DNA from: Streptomyces sp. NBC_01260 | GTDB taxonomy: Bacteria > Actinomycetota > Actinomycetes > Streptomycetales > Streptomycetaceae | Direction of reading: 5' to 3' | NCBI RefSeq assembly: GCF_036226405.1 | Contig: NZ_CP108464.1 | Coordinates: forward strand, 1,550,001-1,614,000 | DNA length: 64,000 bases | In this document: piece after piece, positions 1-8,642 of the stretch | Layout of the letters: each line of letters starts with the position of its first letter | How positions within the stretch are numbered: position 1 is the stretch's first letter | Position numbers and translations under genes: made by a program | The notes under the pieces: generated by a model | What the model was told of the DNA's origin: nothing | The model's database searches: none | What the model saw: only the letters and a program-made list of their open reading frames with translations

Positions 1-1
1 C

Positions 2-1750
2 GCCAAGGGCGAACGCATCGATGTCGAGGCCGAGGCCCGTGCCATCGCGCCCGACAGCAAGAGCGGCAAGTCCGACGAACTGACGCAACTCGGCAACGCC
101 CTCAACCTGGCCCGCACCAGTGCTGTGCAGGCGGCCGTCAAACAGGCCGACCAGCACCGCGGCTTCGAGCGGCTGCTGCAGCGCATCGCCCGCCGCACCC
201 AGCAGTTGATCGGCCAGCAGCTGAAGAAGCTGGACGAGCTGGAGCGCAAGCACGAGGACCCCGAGTTGCTGGACGGACTCTTCGACCTCGACCACCTCAC
301 CGCCCGGCTCCGGCGCTACGAGGAGAACCTGGTGATCCTCGCCGGCGGCTCCCCGCACCGGCGCTGGCGCAAGCCCGTTCCGCTGCTGGACGTCATGCGT
401 TCCGCCCAGGGCGAGGTGCAGGACTACCGGCGCGTGGTACTGGATCTGGACGGCACCCCGTGGCTCACGGAGCGGGCCGTCGGACCGGTCTCCCATGTGC
501 TCGCCGAGCTGATCGAGAACGCCCTCAGCTTCTCCAAGCCGCCCAGCCCCGTCGAGGTCAGGGCGGCCCGGGTGAGCCGGGGACTGGCCATCGAGGTCGA
601 GGACCGCGGGCTCGGCATGGACGAGCAACAGCTGTCCGAGGCCAACGAGCTGATGAGCCGTCCGCCCAGGATGGACGTGCTGGCCCACTCCGACGACATC
701 CGGCTGGGCCTCTACGTGATCGCACGCCTCGCCGACCAGCACGGCCTGCGGGTGGAGTTCCGCCCCTCGGCCTTCGGCGGCACCCGCGTCGTCGTGCTCG
801 TCCCCGACGCGCTCACGGTCCCCGAGCCGCGTACCGGCCCGGTGGGCGTACCGTCCCCCGAGGCCGTCCAGGCCCCCGCGCCGTCCGCGCCCCCGGTGCC
901 CGCCGCGACCGGCGACGGAGAGGCACTGCCCAGCCGGGGCCGTGGCCAGGCCCTCGCGGGGGTCACCGCGCTGCACGCCTCCGGCGCACCGTTCGACGCC
1001 ACCGCGTCCCCGTACACCGTGGCGGCCGAGCCCTTCCCCGACCGGGAGGGGCCGCGGCCGCAGCCCGCGCCCGCCGACGACCCGTTCGGCGACCGCGAGC
1101 ACCCGTTCCCGCCGTACACCGGCACTGCGCCCGGGACGTCCCCGTACGGTTCCGCCGGACCGGCGTCCCCGTACGGCAGCTCCCACGAGGACCCGTACGC
1201 CCCGGCCGAACAGCCGTACATGAAGGCCGAGGGCCAGTACCCCGTACCGCACCAGCCGTATCCGACGCCGGAGGAGCCGTACATGACTCCGCAACAGCCC
1301 TACACGGGACCGTATCCGGCGGGCGCGGCCGGGGACCCGAACGGATTCCCGGTCCCCGGTGTCCGGCAGCCGGGACCGGCCGCCGGACACCCCGCACGGC
1401 TGCCGGTGGCCGAGCCCGACCATCCGGCTCCGCCGTCGCCGCAGACCATCGCTCCCGGCGGGCCGGGCCGGCCCACGCTGCCGGCCGTACCCGCCGCGGA
1501 ACCCCCGTTGCCGCGCCGGGTGCGGCAGGCCAGCCTCGCGGACGAACTGCGGATCGACCCGGCAGCCAGGCCTGCCGCGCCGCAGCCGCCGAGCTGGGAC
1601 GAGAACCCCCTGCTCCGGCCGGCCCCCCGCAGGGCCGGAGCCGCGATCGGAGCCTTCCAGCGCCGGTCCCGCGCCGCCCGCGCGACCGATGAATCGCCGA
1701 CGGAGCCCGACCCGCCCGCCCACCACCCCACGAGAGAAGAACGGTCATGA
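2..1750 (+). CDS. cvnA: Conservon sensor histidine-kinase-like ATPase CvnA, C-terminal part (5' end outside window)
   Basis: The reading frame is open from the first bases, so the start, membrane segments and any sensor domain lie upstream. A four-helix-like region leads into a GHKL ATPase fold: the N-box reads HVLAELIENALSFS and the G1 box VEDRGLGMDE. No phospho-acceptor His motif is visible in the visible part, as is usual for CvnA proteins. The last 300 residues or so are a Pro/Tyr-rich tail with repeated PY units (APYGS-, EQPYM-, EEPYM-type), probably disordered. The stop overlaps the start of cvnB (ATGA), so the two are translationally coupled. In S. coelicolor, CvnA is the membrane receptor of a complex with the CvnB, C and D proteins; that role is assumed here by homology. 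Confidence 0.9.
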   Translation, partial: AKGERIDVEAEARAIAPDSKSGKSDELTQLGNALNLARTSAVQAAVKQADQHRGFERLLQRIARRTQQLIGQQLKKLDELERKHEDPELLDGLFDLDHLTARLRRYEENLVILAGGSPHRRWRKPVPLLDVMRSAQGEVQDYRRVVLDLDGTPWLTERAVGPVSHVLAELIENALSFSKPPSPVEVRAARVSRGLAIEVEDRGLGMDEQQLSEANELMSRPPRMDVLAHSDDIRLGLYVIARLADQHGLRVEFRPSAFGGTRVVVLVPDALTVPEPRTGPVGVPSPEAVQAPAPSAPPVPAATGDGEALPSRGRGQALAGVTALHASGAPFDATASPYTVAAEPFPDREGPRPQPAPADDPFGDREHPFPPYTGTAPGTSPYGSAGPASPYGSSHEDPYAPAEQPYMKAEGQYPVPHQPYPTPEEPYMTPQQPYTGPYPAGAAGDPNGFPVPGVRQPGPAAGHPARLPVAEPDHPAPPSPQTIAPGGPGRPTLPAVPAAEPPLPRRVRQASLADELRIDPAARPAAPQPPSWDENPLLRPAPRRAGAAIGAFQRRSRAARATDESPTEPDPPAHHPTREERS

Positions 1751-2184
1751 CACGCACAACCGCCACTCACCAGGACCTCGACTGGCTGCTCGACGGTCTC
1801 GTGGACTCGGTGGCCGAGACCCTGAACGCCGTACTGCTCTCCGACGACGGCCTGGTGGTGAGCCATTCGCGCACCGTCGAGCGGGCCGACGCGGAGCGGC
1901 TGGCCGCCATCTGCACCGGGCAGCAGAGCCTGGCCCGCGGTGTCGGGCAGCTCTTCAACGGCGGCGGCGTGCACCAGGTGATCGTCGAGCTGTCGGACCT
2001 GTGGCTCTTCATCATCTCGGCGGCCCAGGGCACGCACCTGGCCGTCGTCGCCTCCCAGGAGGTGGATGCCGAGATCATGTCGCTGGCCATGCACAACCTC
2101 GTCCAGCAGGTCGGCCAGAAGCTCAGCACCCCGGTGCGCGGTGACTTCGACGCCTTCGGCGGCGGGGACGGGCCGCACGCGTGA
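1747..2184 (+). CDS. cvnB: Roadblock/LC7-domain protein CvnB
   Basis: A 145-residue protein with the Roadblock/LC7 fold, starting around LDWLLDGLVDSV and continuing through an AVLLSDDGLVV strand-turn-strand typical of this family. Roadblock proteins act as regulators of small Ras-like GTPases, which fits the CvnD GTPase encoded two genes on. It overlaps cvnA by ATGA and its own stop overlaps the GTG of cvnC by 4 bp, so the four genes form one tightly coupled operon. It is expected to be cytoplasmic and bound to the CvnA complex. No oddities; the length is normal for the family. Confidence 0.93.
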   Translation: MTRTTATHQDLDWLLDGLVDSVAETLNAVLLSDDGLVVSHSRTVERADAERLAAICTGQQSLARGVGQLFNGGGVHQVIVELSDLWLFIISAAQGTHLAVVASQEVDAEIMSLAMHNLVQQVGQKLSTPVRGDFDAFGGGDGPHA

Positions 2185-2588
2185 CCCCGTACTGGGAGGA
2201 CGAGGAGCCGGAGGAGGACGGCGCGGGCACCATGGTGCGCCCCTACACCATCACCCGTGGCCGGACCGCCCCCGAGCGGGACGACTTCACCCTCATCACC
2301 GTGCTGACGACCGCACACGACCCGCGGGACGAACACGGCGCAGCGGCCCGGCCCGGCCGGCTCCAGCCGGAGCACCGGATGATCCTGGAGCGCTGTCTGC
2401 GTCCCGCGGCGGTCGCCGAGGTCTCCGCGGACCTCAACCTCCCGGTCTCGGTGACCAAGATCCTGCTGGCGGACCTGGTGTCCCACGGCCTGCTGCTCGC
2501 CCGCGCCCCGCTCTCGGTGGCACGGGCGGCCGGCGGTGCGGACATGGGCGTGCTGGCCGCTGTTCGCGACGGACTCCGGAGACTCTGA
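2181..2588 (+). CDS. cvnC: DUF742 protein CvnC
   Basis: A 135-residue DUF742 protein starting with GTG, 4 bp inside cvnB. It shows the family features: an N-terminal segment reaching VRPYTITRGRT, then a winged-helix-like half with LQPEHRMILERC and a segment around PVSVTKILLADLVSHGLL. DUF742 proteins are always the third gene of a conservon; their biochemical role is not established, but the C-terminal half resembles a DNA-binding-type helix-turn-helix. Only 6 nt separate it from cvnD. The assignment rests on gene order and on these recognisable blocks. Confidence 0.93.
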   Translation: MTPYWEDEEPEEDGAGTMVRPYTITRGRTAPERDDFTLITVLTTAHDPRDEHGAAARPGRLQPEHRMILERCLRPAAVAEVSADLNLPVSVTKILLADLVSHGLLLARAPLSVARAAGGADMGVLAAVRDGLRRL

Positions 2589-2594
2589 GCAAAG

Positions 2595-3164
2595 ATGACA
2601 AGCAGTCAGGCGGCCCCCGCCGCCGTCAAGATCCTTATCGCCGGTGGCTTCGGCGTCGGCAAGACCACCCTGGTGGGCGCCGTCAGCGAGGTCGCGCCCC
2701 TGCGTACCGAGGAGTTCCTGACCAAGGCCAGCATCGGCGTCGACGACCTGGCCGGTGTCGGCCAGAAGGACACGACCACCGTGGCGCTGGACTTCGGCCG
2801 GATCACGGTCAGTCCCGAACTGGTCGTCTACCTCTTCGGCACACCGGGCCAGGAGCGTTTCTGGTTCATGTGGAACGACCTGGTCAACGGCGCACTCGGT
2901 GGCGTCGTGATCGCCGACACCCGCCGGCTGGAGACCAGTTTCGCCTCGATCGACTTCTTCGAGAGCCGCGACATCCCGTTCGTGGTGGCGATCAACTGCT
3001 TCCACGGCCACAACACCCGCACGTCGGACGAGGTCCGGGCGGCGCTCGACCTCGACCCCCATGTCCCCCTGCTGGTCGGTGACGTACGCGACCGGCCGTT
3101 CGGCCGGGACGTGCTGCTGGCTCTGGTGGACCACCTGATGAGCCTGCCCGTCGCGGCCGGCTGA
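2595..3164 (+). CDS. cvnD: Ras-like GTPase CvnD
   Basis: A 189-residue small GTPase of the MglA/CvnD type. Walker A is GGFGVGKTT (about residues 16-24), the switch II/G3 motif is FGTPGQERF, and the G4 position reads AINCFHG rather than a canonical NKxD. It starts with ATG 6 nt after cvnC. CvnD is the GTPase output of the conservon complex, and GTP cycling is presumed to be controlled by CvnB. A 74-nt gap separates it from the flavin monooxygenase, short enough for read-through. It is about 15 residues shorter at the N terminus than the second CvnD in this window. Confidence 0.94.
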   Translation: MTSSQAAPAAVKILIAGGFGVGKTTLVGAVSEVAPLRTEEFLTKASIGVDDLAGVGQKDTTTVALDFGRITVSPELVVYLFGTPGQERFWFMWNDLVNGALGGVVIADTRRLETSFASIDFFESRDIPFVVAINCFHGHNTRTSDEVRAALDLDPHVPLLVGDVRDRPFGRDVLLALVDHLMSLPVAAG

Positions 3165-3238
3165 GGGTTCCCGCCCCCACGTCCTCGCGCTGATCCCCGC
3201 AAGTCTTCCCACTGTTTCCGGCTCTGGAGAGATCCGAT

Positions 3239-4372
3239 ATGGCAACACCCCTGCGCGTCCTGATTCACGGCGGCGGCATCGGCGGGCTGACGCTCGCCAC
3301 CGCCCTGGCCCGGCGCGGCCACACCGTCGAGGTGGCCGAGCTCCGTGACGAGCTCGACGCCCTCGGCGTCGGCATCATCCAGCCGTCCAACGCCCTCCAC
3401 GTCATGCGGGAGATCGGGGTGCTCGACGACTGCCTCAAGGCGGGCTTCGAGTGGGAGGTGCTGACCATCGCGGACCCGGCCGGAAACACCCTGGCCGAGA
3501 TTCCGCAGCCCCGGATGGGCGACGCGCCCTCCAACAACGGCATCCCCCGCCCCGCACTGGCCCAGGTACTCGGCGCCGCCGCCACGGCGGCCGGGGCCAC
3601 GATCCGCTTCGGCACCACCGTCGCCGGGCTCGCGGACGACGGCGAGGGCGTGGACGTCACCCTGTCCGACGGCTCGGCCGGCCGCTGGGACCTGGTCGTC
3701 GGCTTCGACGGCATCGGCTCGCCGCTGCGCACCCGGCTGTACGGCGAGCGTTACGCCCCCCAGTACACGGGCTTCGCCAACTGGCGTGTCACCGTGCCCC
3801 GTCAGGACCGGGTGCGGGGTGTCGTGATGAGCACCGCGGGCCAGGCCGCCAAGGCACTGCTCACCCCGATCACGGACGAGCTGATGTACCTGGGCGCGGT
3901 GTTCGCCGAGTCCGAGGACTTCCGGCCCGACCCGGAGAGGGCCCACGAGCAGCTCAAGGAGCGGCTGCCGATGTTCTCCGGCCCGGTCGCCGAGGCGCTC
4001 GCCACGGTCACCGGACCCGAGAACGTGGTGTACTCGCGGATCTCCCAGGTGACCGTCGAGGAGCCGTGGCACATGGGCCGGGTGGTCCTGGCCGGTGACG
4101 CCGCGCACGCGAGCACCCCGCACATCGCGCAGGGTGCGGCGATGGCCGTGGAGGACGCGCTGGTGCTCGCCGAGTCGCTGGACGCCGAGCCGGACGTCGC
4201 GGCCGCGCTCGACATCTGGGAGGGGCGCCGCCGTCCCCGCGCCATGTGGGTGCAGGCCATGTCGCGTGCCGTGCTCAAGCAGGAGACGGGCGGCGAGACG
4301 ACGCCCGAGGAGGACGAACTGCTGAAGGTCGGCATTCCGGGTGCGGCGCACGTGCTGGTGAAGCCGTACTGA
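3239..4372 (+). CDS. FAD-dependent group A monooxygenase
   Basis: A 377-residue flavoprotein with all three group A (PHBH-type) fingerprints: GGGIGG near residue 11, an FDGIGS motif near residue 160, and GDAAHASTPHIAQGAA near residue 285. It should use NAD(P)H and O2 to hydroxylate or epoxidise an organic substrate that cannot be named from sequence. A purine-rich GGAGAG lies upstream of the ATG. It follows cvnD by 74 nt on the same strand and is closed by a strong hairpin, so it is likely the last gene of conservon 1. This parallels conservon 2, where a P450 follows cvnD. Cytoplasmic; no signal peptide. Confidence 0.88.
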   Translation: MATPLRVLIHGGGIGGLTLATALARRGHTVEVAELRDELDALGVGIIQPSNALHVMREIGVLDDCLKAGFEWEVLTIADPAGNTLAEIPQPRMGDAPSNNGIPRPALAQVLGAAATAAGATIRFGTTVAGLADDGEGVDVTLSDGSAGRWDLVVGFDGIGSPLRTRLYGERYAPQYTGFANWRVTVPRQDRVRGVVMSTAGQAAKALLTPITDELMYLGAVFAESEDFRPDPERAHEQLKERLPMFSGPVAEALATVTGPENVVYSRISQVTVEEPWHMGRVVLAGDAAHASTPHIAQGAAMAVEDALVLAESLDAEPDVAAALDIWEGRRRPRAMWVQAMSRAVLKQETGGETTPEEDELLKVGIPGAAHVLVKPY

Positions 4373-4378
4373 TCATGC

Positions 4379-4431
4379 GGTGAACGCCCCGTGCGGGCCC
4401 CGGATTCCCGTGCCCGCACGGGGCGTTCACC
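4379..4431. terminator. Bidirectional hairpin terminator
   Basis: A perfect 20-bp inverted repeat (arms 4379-4398 and 4412-4431, left arm GGTGAACGCCCCGTGCGGGC) with a 13-nt loop. It lies between the convergent flavin monooxygenase and RidA genes. There is no U-tract, as is common for Streptomyces terminators. Confidence 0.85.
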
Positions 4432-4444
4432 GTGTCCGGCCCGC

Positions 4445-4846
4445 TCAGGGCAGCACCGCCACCCCGTCGATCTCGACGAGCGCCTGCTCGTCCCAGAGGC
4501 GCGCCGCCCCGATCACGGCCATCGCGGGGTAGTCGCGGCCCGCCAGCCGCCGCCAGATGCGCCCCAGTTCGGCGGCGTTCGCCCGGTAGTCGGCGACATC
4601 GGTGGCGTACACCGTGACCCGGGCCAGGTCCGCCGGTGCACCGCCCGCCGCGCGCAGGGCGGCGAGCAGATTGGTGAGGGCGGCGGTGAACTGCTCGGGC
4701 AGGGTGCTCCCGACGATGTCGCCCCGCTGGTCGAGGGCGGTCTGCCCGGCCAGGAACACCAGTTGGCTCCCGGTGGCGGTGACCGCGTGCGAGAAACCCG
4801 CGGGCGGGGAGAGCTCGGCGGGGTTGATGCGGTGGATCGGACTCAT
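4445..4846 (-). CDS. RidA family enamine/imine deaminase
   Basis: A 133-residue RidA/YjgF/UK114 protein. The family pattern is visible: an N-terminal INPAELSPPAGFSHAV strand, LVFLAGQTALD, and a C-terminal VEIDGVAVLP strand. RidA enzymes hydrolyse reactive enamines and imines to ketones plus ammonia. The ATG overlaps the stop of the acyl-CoA dehydrogenase gene (ATGA), so it is translationally coupled. In a 2-aminobenzoyl-CoA pathway the ring intermediate after reduction is an amino-enone, so a RidA deaminase fits chemically; this link is inferred. The frame is open far upstream, but the coupled ATG matches the family N terminus. Confidence 0.9.
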   Translation of the reverse strand: MSPIHRINPAELSPPAGFSHAVTATGSQLVFLAGQTALDQRGDIVGSTLPEQFTAALTNLLAALRAAGGAPADLARVTVYATDVADYRANAAELGRIWRRLAGRDYPAMAVIGAARLWDEQALVEIDGVAVLP

Positions 4847-5970
4847 GCGGACGGCTCCCGGTTCGCGTACAGCTCCTTGGCGATGATCGTGCGCTGCACC
4901 TCGCTGGCGCCCTCGTAGATCCGGGGGGCGCGGACCTCCCGGTAGAGGTGTTCGAGCAGATGGCCGCGGCGCAGGGCGCGGGCGCCGTGCAGTTGGACGG
5001 CCGTGTCCACGACGTACTGCGCGGTCTCGGTCGCGAACAGCTTCGCCATGGCGGCACGGCGCGGTACGCCCGGCTCCCCCGCGTCGTACGCGGCGGCGGC
5101 CGCGTACACCAGCAGCCGGGCGGCCTCGGTGCGGGTGGCCATCTCGGCGACCTGGTGGGCGACGGCCTGCAGTTCCTTGAGCGGGCCGCCGAACGCGGTG
5201 CGCTCCTCGGTGTGTGCCACGGTCGCGTCGAGGGCGGCGCGGGCCATGCCGACGGCGAAGGCGCCGACACTCGGCCGGAACAGGTTGAGGGTGTTCATGG
5301 CGACCCGGAAGCCCCGGTCCGGTTCGCCGAGCACGTCGTCGGGGGTGACCGGTACGCCGTCGAAGGCGAGGGCGCCGATGGGGTGCGGCGAGAGCATGTC
5401 GAGGGAGCTTCCGGTCAGTCCGGGGCGGTCGGCGGGGACCAGGAACGCGGTGACGCCGCGGGCTCCGGCGCCGCGCGTCGTGCGGGCGAAGACGGTGTAG
5501 AAGTCGGCCTCGGGGGCGTTCGAGATCCAGCACTTCTCGCCGGTCAGCCGCCAGCCGTCAGGCGCGGGCGCGGCATCGAGTGCGAGGGCCGCCGCGTCCG
5601 ACCCCGCCCCGGGCTCGCTGAGCGCGAAGGCGGCGACGGCGCGGCCCGCCCGGACCTCGGGAAGCCAGCGCTCCCGGTGGGCGGCGGTACCCGCCTGGAG
5701 CACGGGGTACGTACCGAGCCCCTGGAGCGCCAGGGCGGTCTCGGCCTCCGTACAGCCCCGGGCGAGGGATTCGCGCAGCAGGCAGAGGTCGAGGGCGCCG
5801 GAGCCCAGCAGCCGGTCCAGCAGGCCGAGCTCACCGAGGGCGGCGAGGAGTGGACGGTTGACGTGACCGGGCTCGCCCTTCTCGGCCGGCGGGCGCAACC
5901 GCTGCTCGGCAAGGGTGCGCAGCTCCTCGCACCAGGCGGTCTGGGCCGGATCGAGCGAGAATGCCGTCAT
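4843..5970 (-). CDS. Acyl-CoA dehydrogenase
   Basis: A 375-residue flavin acyl-CoA dehydrogenase. The central FAD/substrate block is present (FALSEPGAGSDAAAL, then the CWISNAPEADFY strand), followed by the four-helix C-terminal domain ending in IYEGASEVQRTIIAKE. The reading frame extends 28 codons further upstream, but the ATG chosen gives the normal family start. It heads a two-gene unit with the overlapping ridA. The divergent aryl-CoA ligase shares its 171-nt promoter region. Likely role: desaturation of a CoA-linked ring-derived intermediate, passing electrons to ETF. Its substrate is not determined by sequence. Confidence 0.9.
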   Translation of the reverse strand: MTAFSLDPAQTAWCEELRTLAEQRLRPPAEKGEPGHVNRPLLAALGELGLLDRLLGSGALDLCLLRESLARGCTEAETALALQGLGTYPVLQAGTAAHRERWLPEVRAGRAVAAFALSEPGAGSDAAALALDAAPAPDGWRLTGEKCWISNAPEADFYTVFARTTRGAGARGVTAFLVPADRPGLTGSSLDMLSPHPIGALAFDGVPVTPDDVLGEPDRGFRVAMNTLNLFRPSVGAFAVGMARAALDATVAHTEERTAFGGPLKELQAVAHQVAEMATRTEAARLLVYAAAAAYDAGEPGVPRRAAMAKLFATETAQYVVDTAVQLHGARALRRGHLLEHLYREVRAPRIYEGASEVQRTIIAKELYANREPSA

Positions 5971-6012
5971 ACCGGCGCCTCTCTTGTCGGAGTCCCGTCG
6001 GAAGCCTTGCGC

Positions 6013-6052
6013 ATGCCGTTCTGTCGCGCGCTCTGCACATGCCGTCTGTCGC
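6013..6052. repeat. Imperfect direct repeat in the divergent promoter region
   Basis: ATGCCGTTCTGTCGC (6013-6027) recurs as ATGCCGTCTGTCGC (6039-6052), 26 nt apart, 43-82 nt upstream of the acyl-CoA dehydrogenase start. It could be a binding site for the PaaX regulator encoded nearby; that is only an inference. Confidence 0.4.
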
Positions 6053-6086
6053 ACCTTGCCTCGGTATCCCGTTTTATCGCGGACCG

Positions 6087-6114
6087 TTGACTACCGTCAC
6101 TCAAACGATACGCT
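6087..6114 (+). promoter_or_regulatory. Candidate promoter of the aryl-CoA ligase
   Basis: TTGACT at 6087-6092 and TACGCT at 6109-6114, separated by 16 bp, match the housekeeping sigma consensus. They sit 28 nt before the ligase ATG, which has a strong AAGGGGG ribosome-binding site. Confidence 0.55.
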
Positions 6115-6141
6115 CCAGAGGCGACAAGGGGGCGATCCGTC

Positions 6142-7779
6142 ATGGACCCGAAGACCTCAGCGCACGTCGACAGCTTTGCCAGAGAACATCTGCCACCCGC
6201 CGACCAGTGGCCGGAACTGGTCTTCGACCTGCCCGAGCTGCACTATCCGGACCGGCTGAACTGCGCCGTCGAACTCCTGGACCGCACGGCGGACCGCTTC
6301 GGACCCGACCGCCCCGCCTTCCGTACGCCGGACGGCGCGGTGCTGAGCTACGGGGAGCTGCGGGACCGGGCCGACCGGATCGCCCATGTCCTCACCTCGG
6401 ACCTGGGGGTCGTCCCCGGCAACCGCGTACTGCTGCGGGGCCCCACCACGCCCCATCTCGCCGCCTGCTGGCTGGCGGTGCTGAAGGCCGGCGGGATCGC
6501 CGTGACCGTACTGGCCCAGCAGCGGGCCGCCGAACTCGCCACGGTCTGCTCGATCGCCCGGATCAGCCACGCGCTGTGCGACGTCCGCTCGGTCGACGAC
6601 CTGGCGAAGGCGCGGGTGCCGGGGCTGCGGATCACCGCGTACGGCGGCGACGCCCCGGACGACCTGCTGCGGCTGGCCGCCACCAGACCGGGCTCCTACG
6701 AAGCCGTGGACACCGCGTCGGACGATGTCGCGCTGATCGCCTTCACCTCGGGGACCACCGGGCGACCCAAGGGCTGCGTGCACCTGCACCGCGATGTGCT
6801 CGCCGTCGCCGACACCTTCTCCCGGCACGTCCTGCGACCGGTGCCCGAGGACGTGTTCGCCGGCAGCCCGCCGCTCGGCTTCACCTTCGGGCTCGGCGGA
6901 CTGGTCGTCTTCCCGCTGCGGGCCGGCGCGTCGGCGCTGCTGCTGGAACAGGCGGGCCCCAAGCAGCTGCTGCCCGCCCTGGCCGCGCACCGGGTCTCGG
7001 TGCTGTTCACCGCCCCGACCGCCTACCGGGTGATGCTCGACCAGCTCGACGGGCACGACCTCTCCGCGCTGCGCCGCTGTGTGTCGGCGGGTGAGAACCT
7101 GCCCGTCGCGACCTGGCGGTCCTGGTACGAGCGGACCGGTCTGCGCATCATCAACGGCATCGGCGCCACCGAACTGCTGCACATCTTCGTCTCCGCGGCC
7201 GACGACGCGATCCGCCCCGGCACCACCGGCGTCCCGGTGCCCGGCTGGCAGGCCCGGGTGGTGGACCGGGACGGCGCGACGGTACCGGACGGCGAACCGG
7301 GACTGCTGGCCGTACGCGGACCGGTCGGCTGCCTCTATCTCGCCGACGAACGGCAACGGGAGTACGTACGGCACGGCTGGAACCTGACCGGCGACACCTA
7401 CGTGCGCGACGCGGACGGCTACTTCCGCTACGTGGCCCGCGCCGACGACATGATCATCTCCTCCGGCTACAACATCGCGGGCCCCGAGGTCGAGGACGCG
7501 CTGCTGCGCCACCCGGAGGTGGCGGAGGCCGCGGTGGTGGGCCGCGAGGACGAACTGCGCGGCCGGATCGTGGCGGCGTACGTGGTGCTGCGGGAGGGCT
7601 CCACGCTCTCGGCCGACGCGCTGCGTGCCTTCATGAAGACGGAGCTGGCCCCGCACAAGTGCCCGCGCCTCATCACGTTCCGGCCCGCGCTCCCCCGTAC
7701 CGCGACGGGCAAATTGCAACGGTTCCGGCTGCGTGAGGACGAACAGGGTGCCGTCCCCGCCGCTCCGGGCCGAGAATGA
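6142..7779 (+). CDS. Aryl-CoA ligase (benzoate/2-aminobenzoate-CoA ligase type)
   Basis: A 545-residue ANL-superfamily ligase. The P-loop reads TSGTTGRPKGC (about residues 203-213), the A5 motif INGIGATELLHIF, the hinge/A8 region YVARADDMIISSGYNI, and the catalytic lysine lies in RTATGKLQRF. It activates a carboxylate with ATP to an acyl-AMP and then to the CoA thioester. Overall layout matches benzoate- and 2-aminobenzoate-CoA ligases (the start with an 'LPPADQWPEL'-type block is typical of the latter). The neighbouring two-domain monooxygenase makes anthranilate or salicylate the likely substrate. It is 4 nt upstream of paaX, so the two are co-transcribed. Confidence 0.88.
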   Translation: MDPKTSAHVDSFAREHLPPADQWPELVFDLPELHYPDRLNCAVELLDRTADRFGPDRPAFRTPDGAVLSYGELRDRADRIAHVLTSDLGVVPGNRVLLRGPTTPHLAACWLAVLKAGGIAVTVLAQQRAAELATVCSIARISHALCDVRSVDDLAKARVPGLRITAYGGDAPDDLLRLAATRPGSYEAVDTASDDVALIAFTSGTTGRPKGCVHLHRDVLAVADTFSRHVLRPVPEDVFAGSPPLGFTFGLGGLVVFPLRAGASALLLEQAGPKQLLPALAAHRVSVLFTAPTAYRVMLDQLDGHDLSALRRCVSAGENLPVATWRSWYERTGLRIINGIGATELLHIFVSAADDAIRPGTTGVPVPGWQARVVDRDGATVPDGEPGLLAVRGPVGCLYLADERQREYVRHGWNLTGDTYVRDADGYFRYVARADDMIISSGYNIAGPEVEDALLRHPEVAEAAVVGREDELRGRIVAAYVVLREGSTLSADALRAFMKTELAPHKCPRLITFRPALPRTATGKLQRFRLREDEQGAVPAAPGRE

Positions 7780-7783
7780 TCAC

Positions 7784-8599
7784 ATGGCCGAACCGCACGC
7801 ACCCCGCTCGCTGATCGTCACCCTCTACGGTGCCTACGGCCGGACCCCCGGCGACGCCCCGCTGCCGGTCGCCGAACTCATCCGGCTGCTGAGCGCCGTC
7901 GGTGTGGACGCCCCCGCCGTACGGTCCTCCGTCTCCCGGCTGAAGCGGCGCGGGCTGCTCGTCGCGGCCCGTACCTCGGACGGGGCCGCCGGGTACGCGC
8001 TCTCGGCCGACGCCCGCCAGCTGCTCGACGACGGCGACCGGCGGATCTACCGGCATCCCGCCCCCCGGCTCGGCGACGGCTGGGTGCTCGCGGTGTTCTC
8101 CGTGCCGGAGGCCGAGCGCCACAAGCGACACCTGCTGCGCTCGCGGCTGGCCCGGCTGGGCTTCGGCACGGCAGCCCCCGGCGTCTGGATCGCCCCGGCG
8201 GGGCTGTACGACGAGACCCGGCACACCCTGGAGCGCCTCGGGCTCGTCCCGTACGTCGACCTGTTCCGCGGCGACCATCTGGGCTTCACCGCCACCGAGG
8301 AGTCCGTGGCGCGCTGGTGGGACCTGGAGGCCGTCGCCCGGCTCCACCTCGGATTCCTGGAGCGCCACGAACCCGTACTGCGGGCCTGGGAGGCGCGGGG
8401 AGACGCAGCAGCCGATCCCGAGCTCGCCTACCGGGACTACCTGACCGCGCTGGACTCCTGGCGCCAGGTGCCGTACGCGGACCCGGGGCTGCCGCGCGAA
8501 CTGCTGCCCGAGGAGTGGCCCGGCGGCCGGTCGGCGGAGGTGTTCGGGCTGCTGCACGAGCGGCTGCGGGACGCGGGGGCGGAGTTCGTGCGCGCGTAA
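7784..8599 (+). CDS. PaaX family transcriptional regulator
   Basis: A 271-residue PaaX-like repressor. The N-terminal winged helix begins RSLIVTLYGAYGR and includes APAVRSSVSRLKRRGLL; the C-terminal PaaX_C domain has the conserved FRGDHLGF block near residue 165. Known PaaX proteins repress phenylacetate genes and respond to phenylacetyl-CoA. Here no phenylacetate genes are present, so a different aryl-CoA effector is inferred. The ATG at 7784 follows the ligase stop by 4 nt; an upstream in-frame start would place it inside the ligase. It probably controls the divergent ligase/dehydrogenase promoters and perhaps the monooxygenase-hydratase operon. Confidence 0.9.
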   Translation: MAEPHAPRSLIVTLYGAYGRTPGDAPLPVAELIRLLSAVGVDAPAVRSSVSRLKRRGLLVAARTSDGAAGYALSADARQLLDDGDRRIYRHPAPRLGDGWVLAVFSVPEAERHKRHLLRSRLARLGFGTAAPGVWIAPAGLYDETRHTLERLGLVPYVDLFRGDHLGFTATEESVARWWDLEAVARLHLGFLERHEPVLRAWEARGDAAADPELAYRDYLTALDSWRQVPYADPGLPRELLPEEWPGGRSAEVFGLLHERLRDAGAEFVRA

Positions 8600-8642
8600 T
8601 ACGGGTGCTGCCCGGGTGACCTTCCCGGCAGAATGCCGGTGC

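Noticed and set aside
1767..3248. Very long open frames antisense to conservon 1 (and similar antisense frames elsewhere, e.g. 15,071-17,710)
   Set aside because: Common shadows of high-GC coding DNA; they lack known domains and run against clear genes with proper codon bias.
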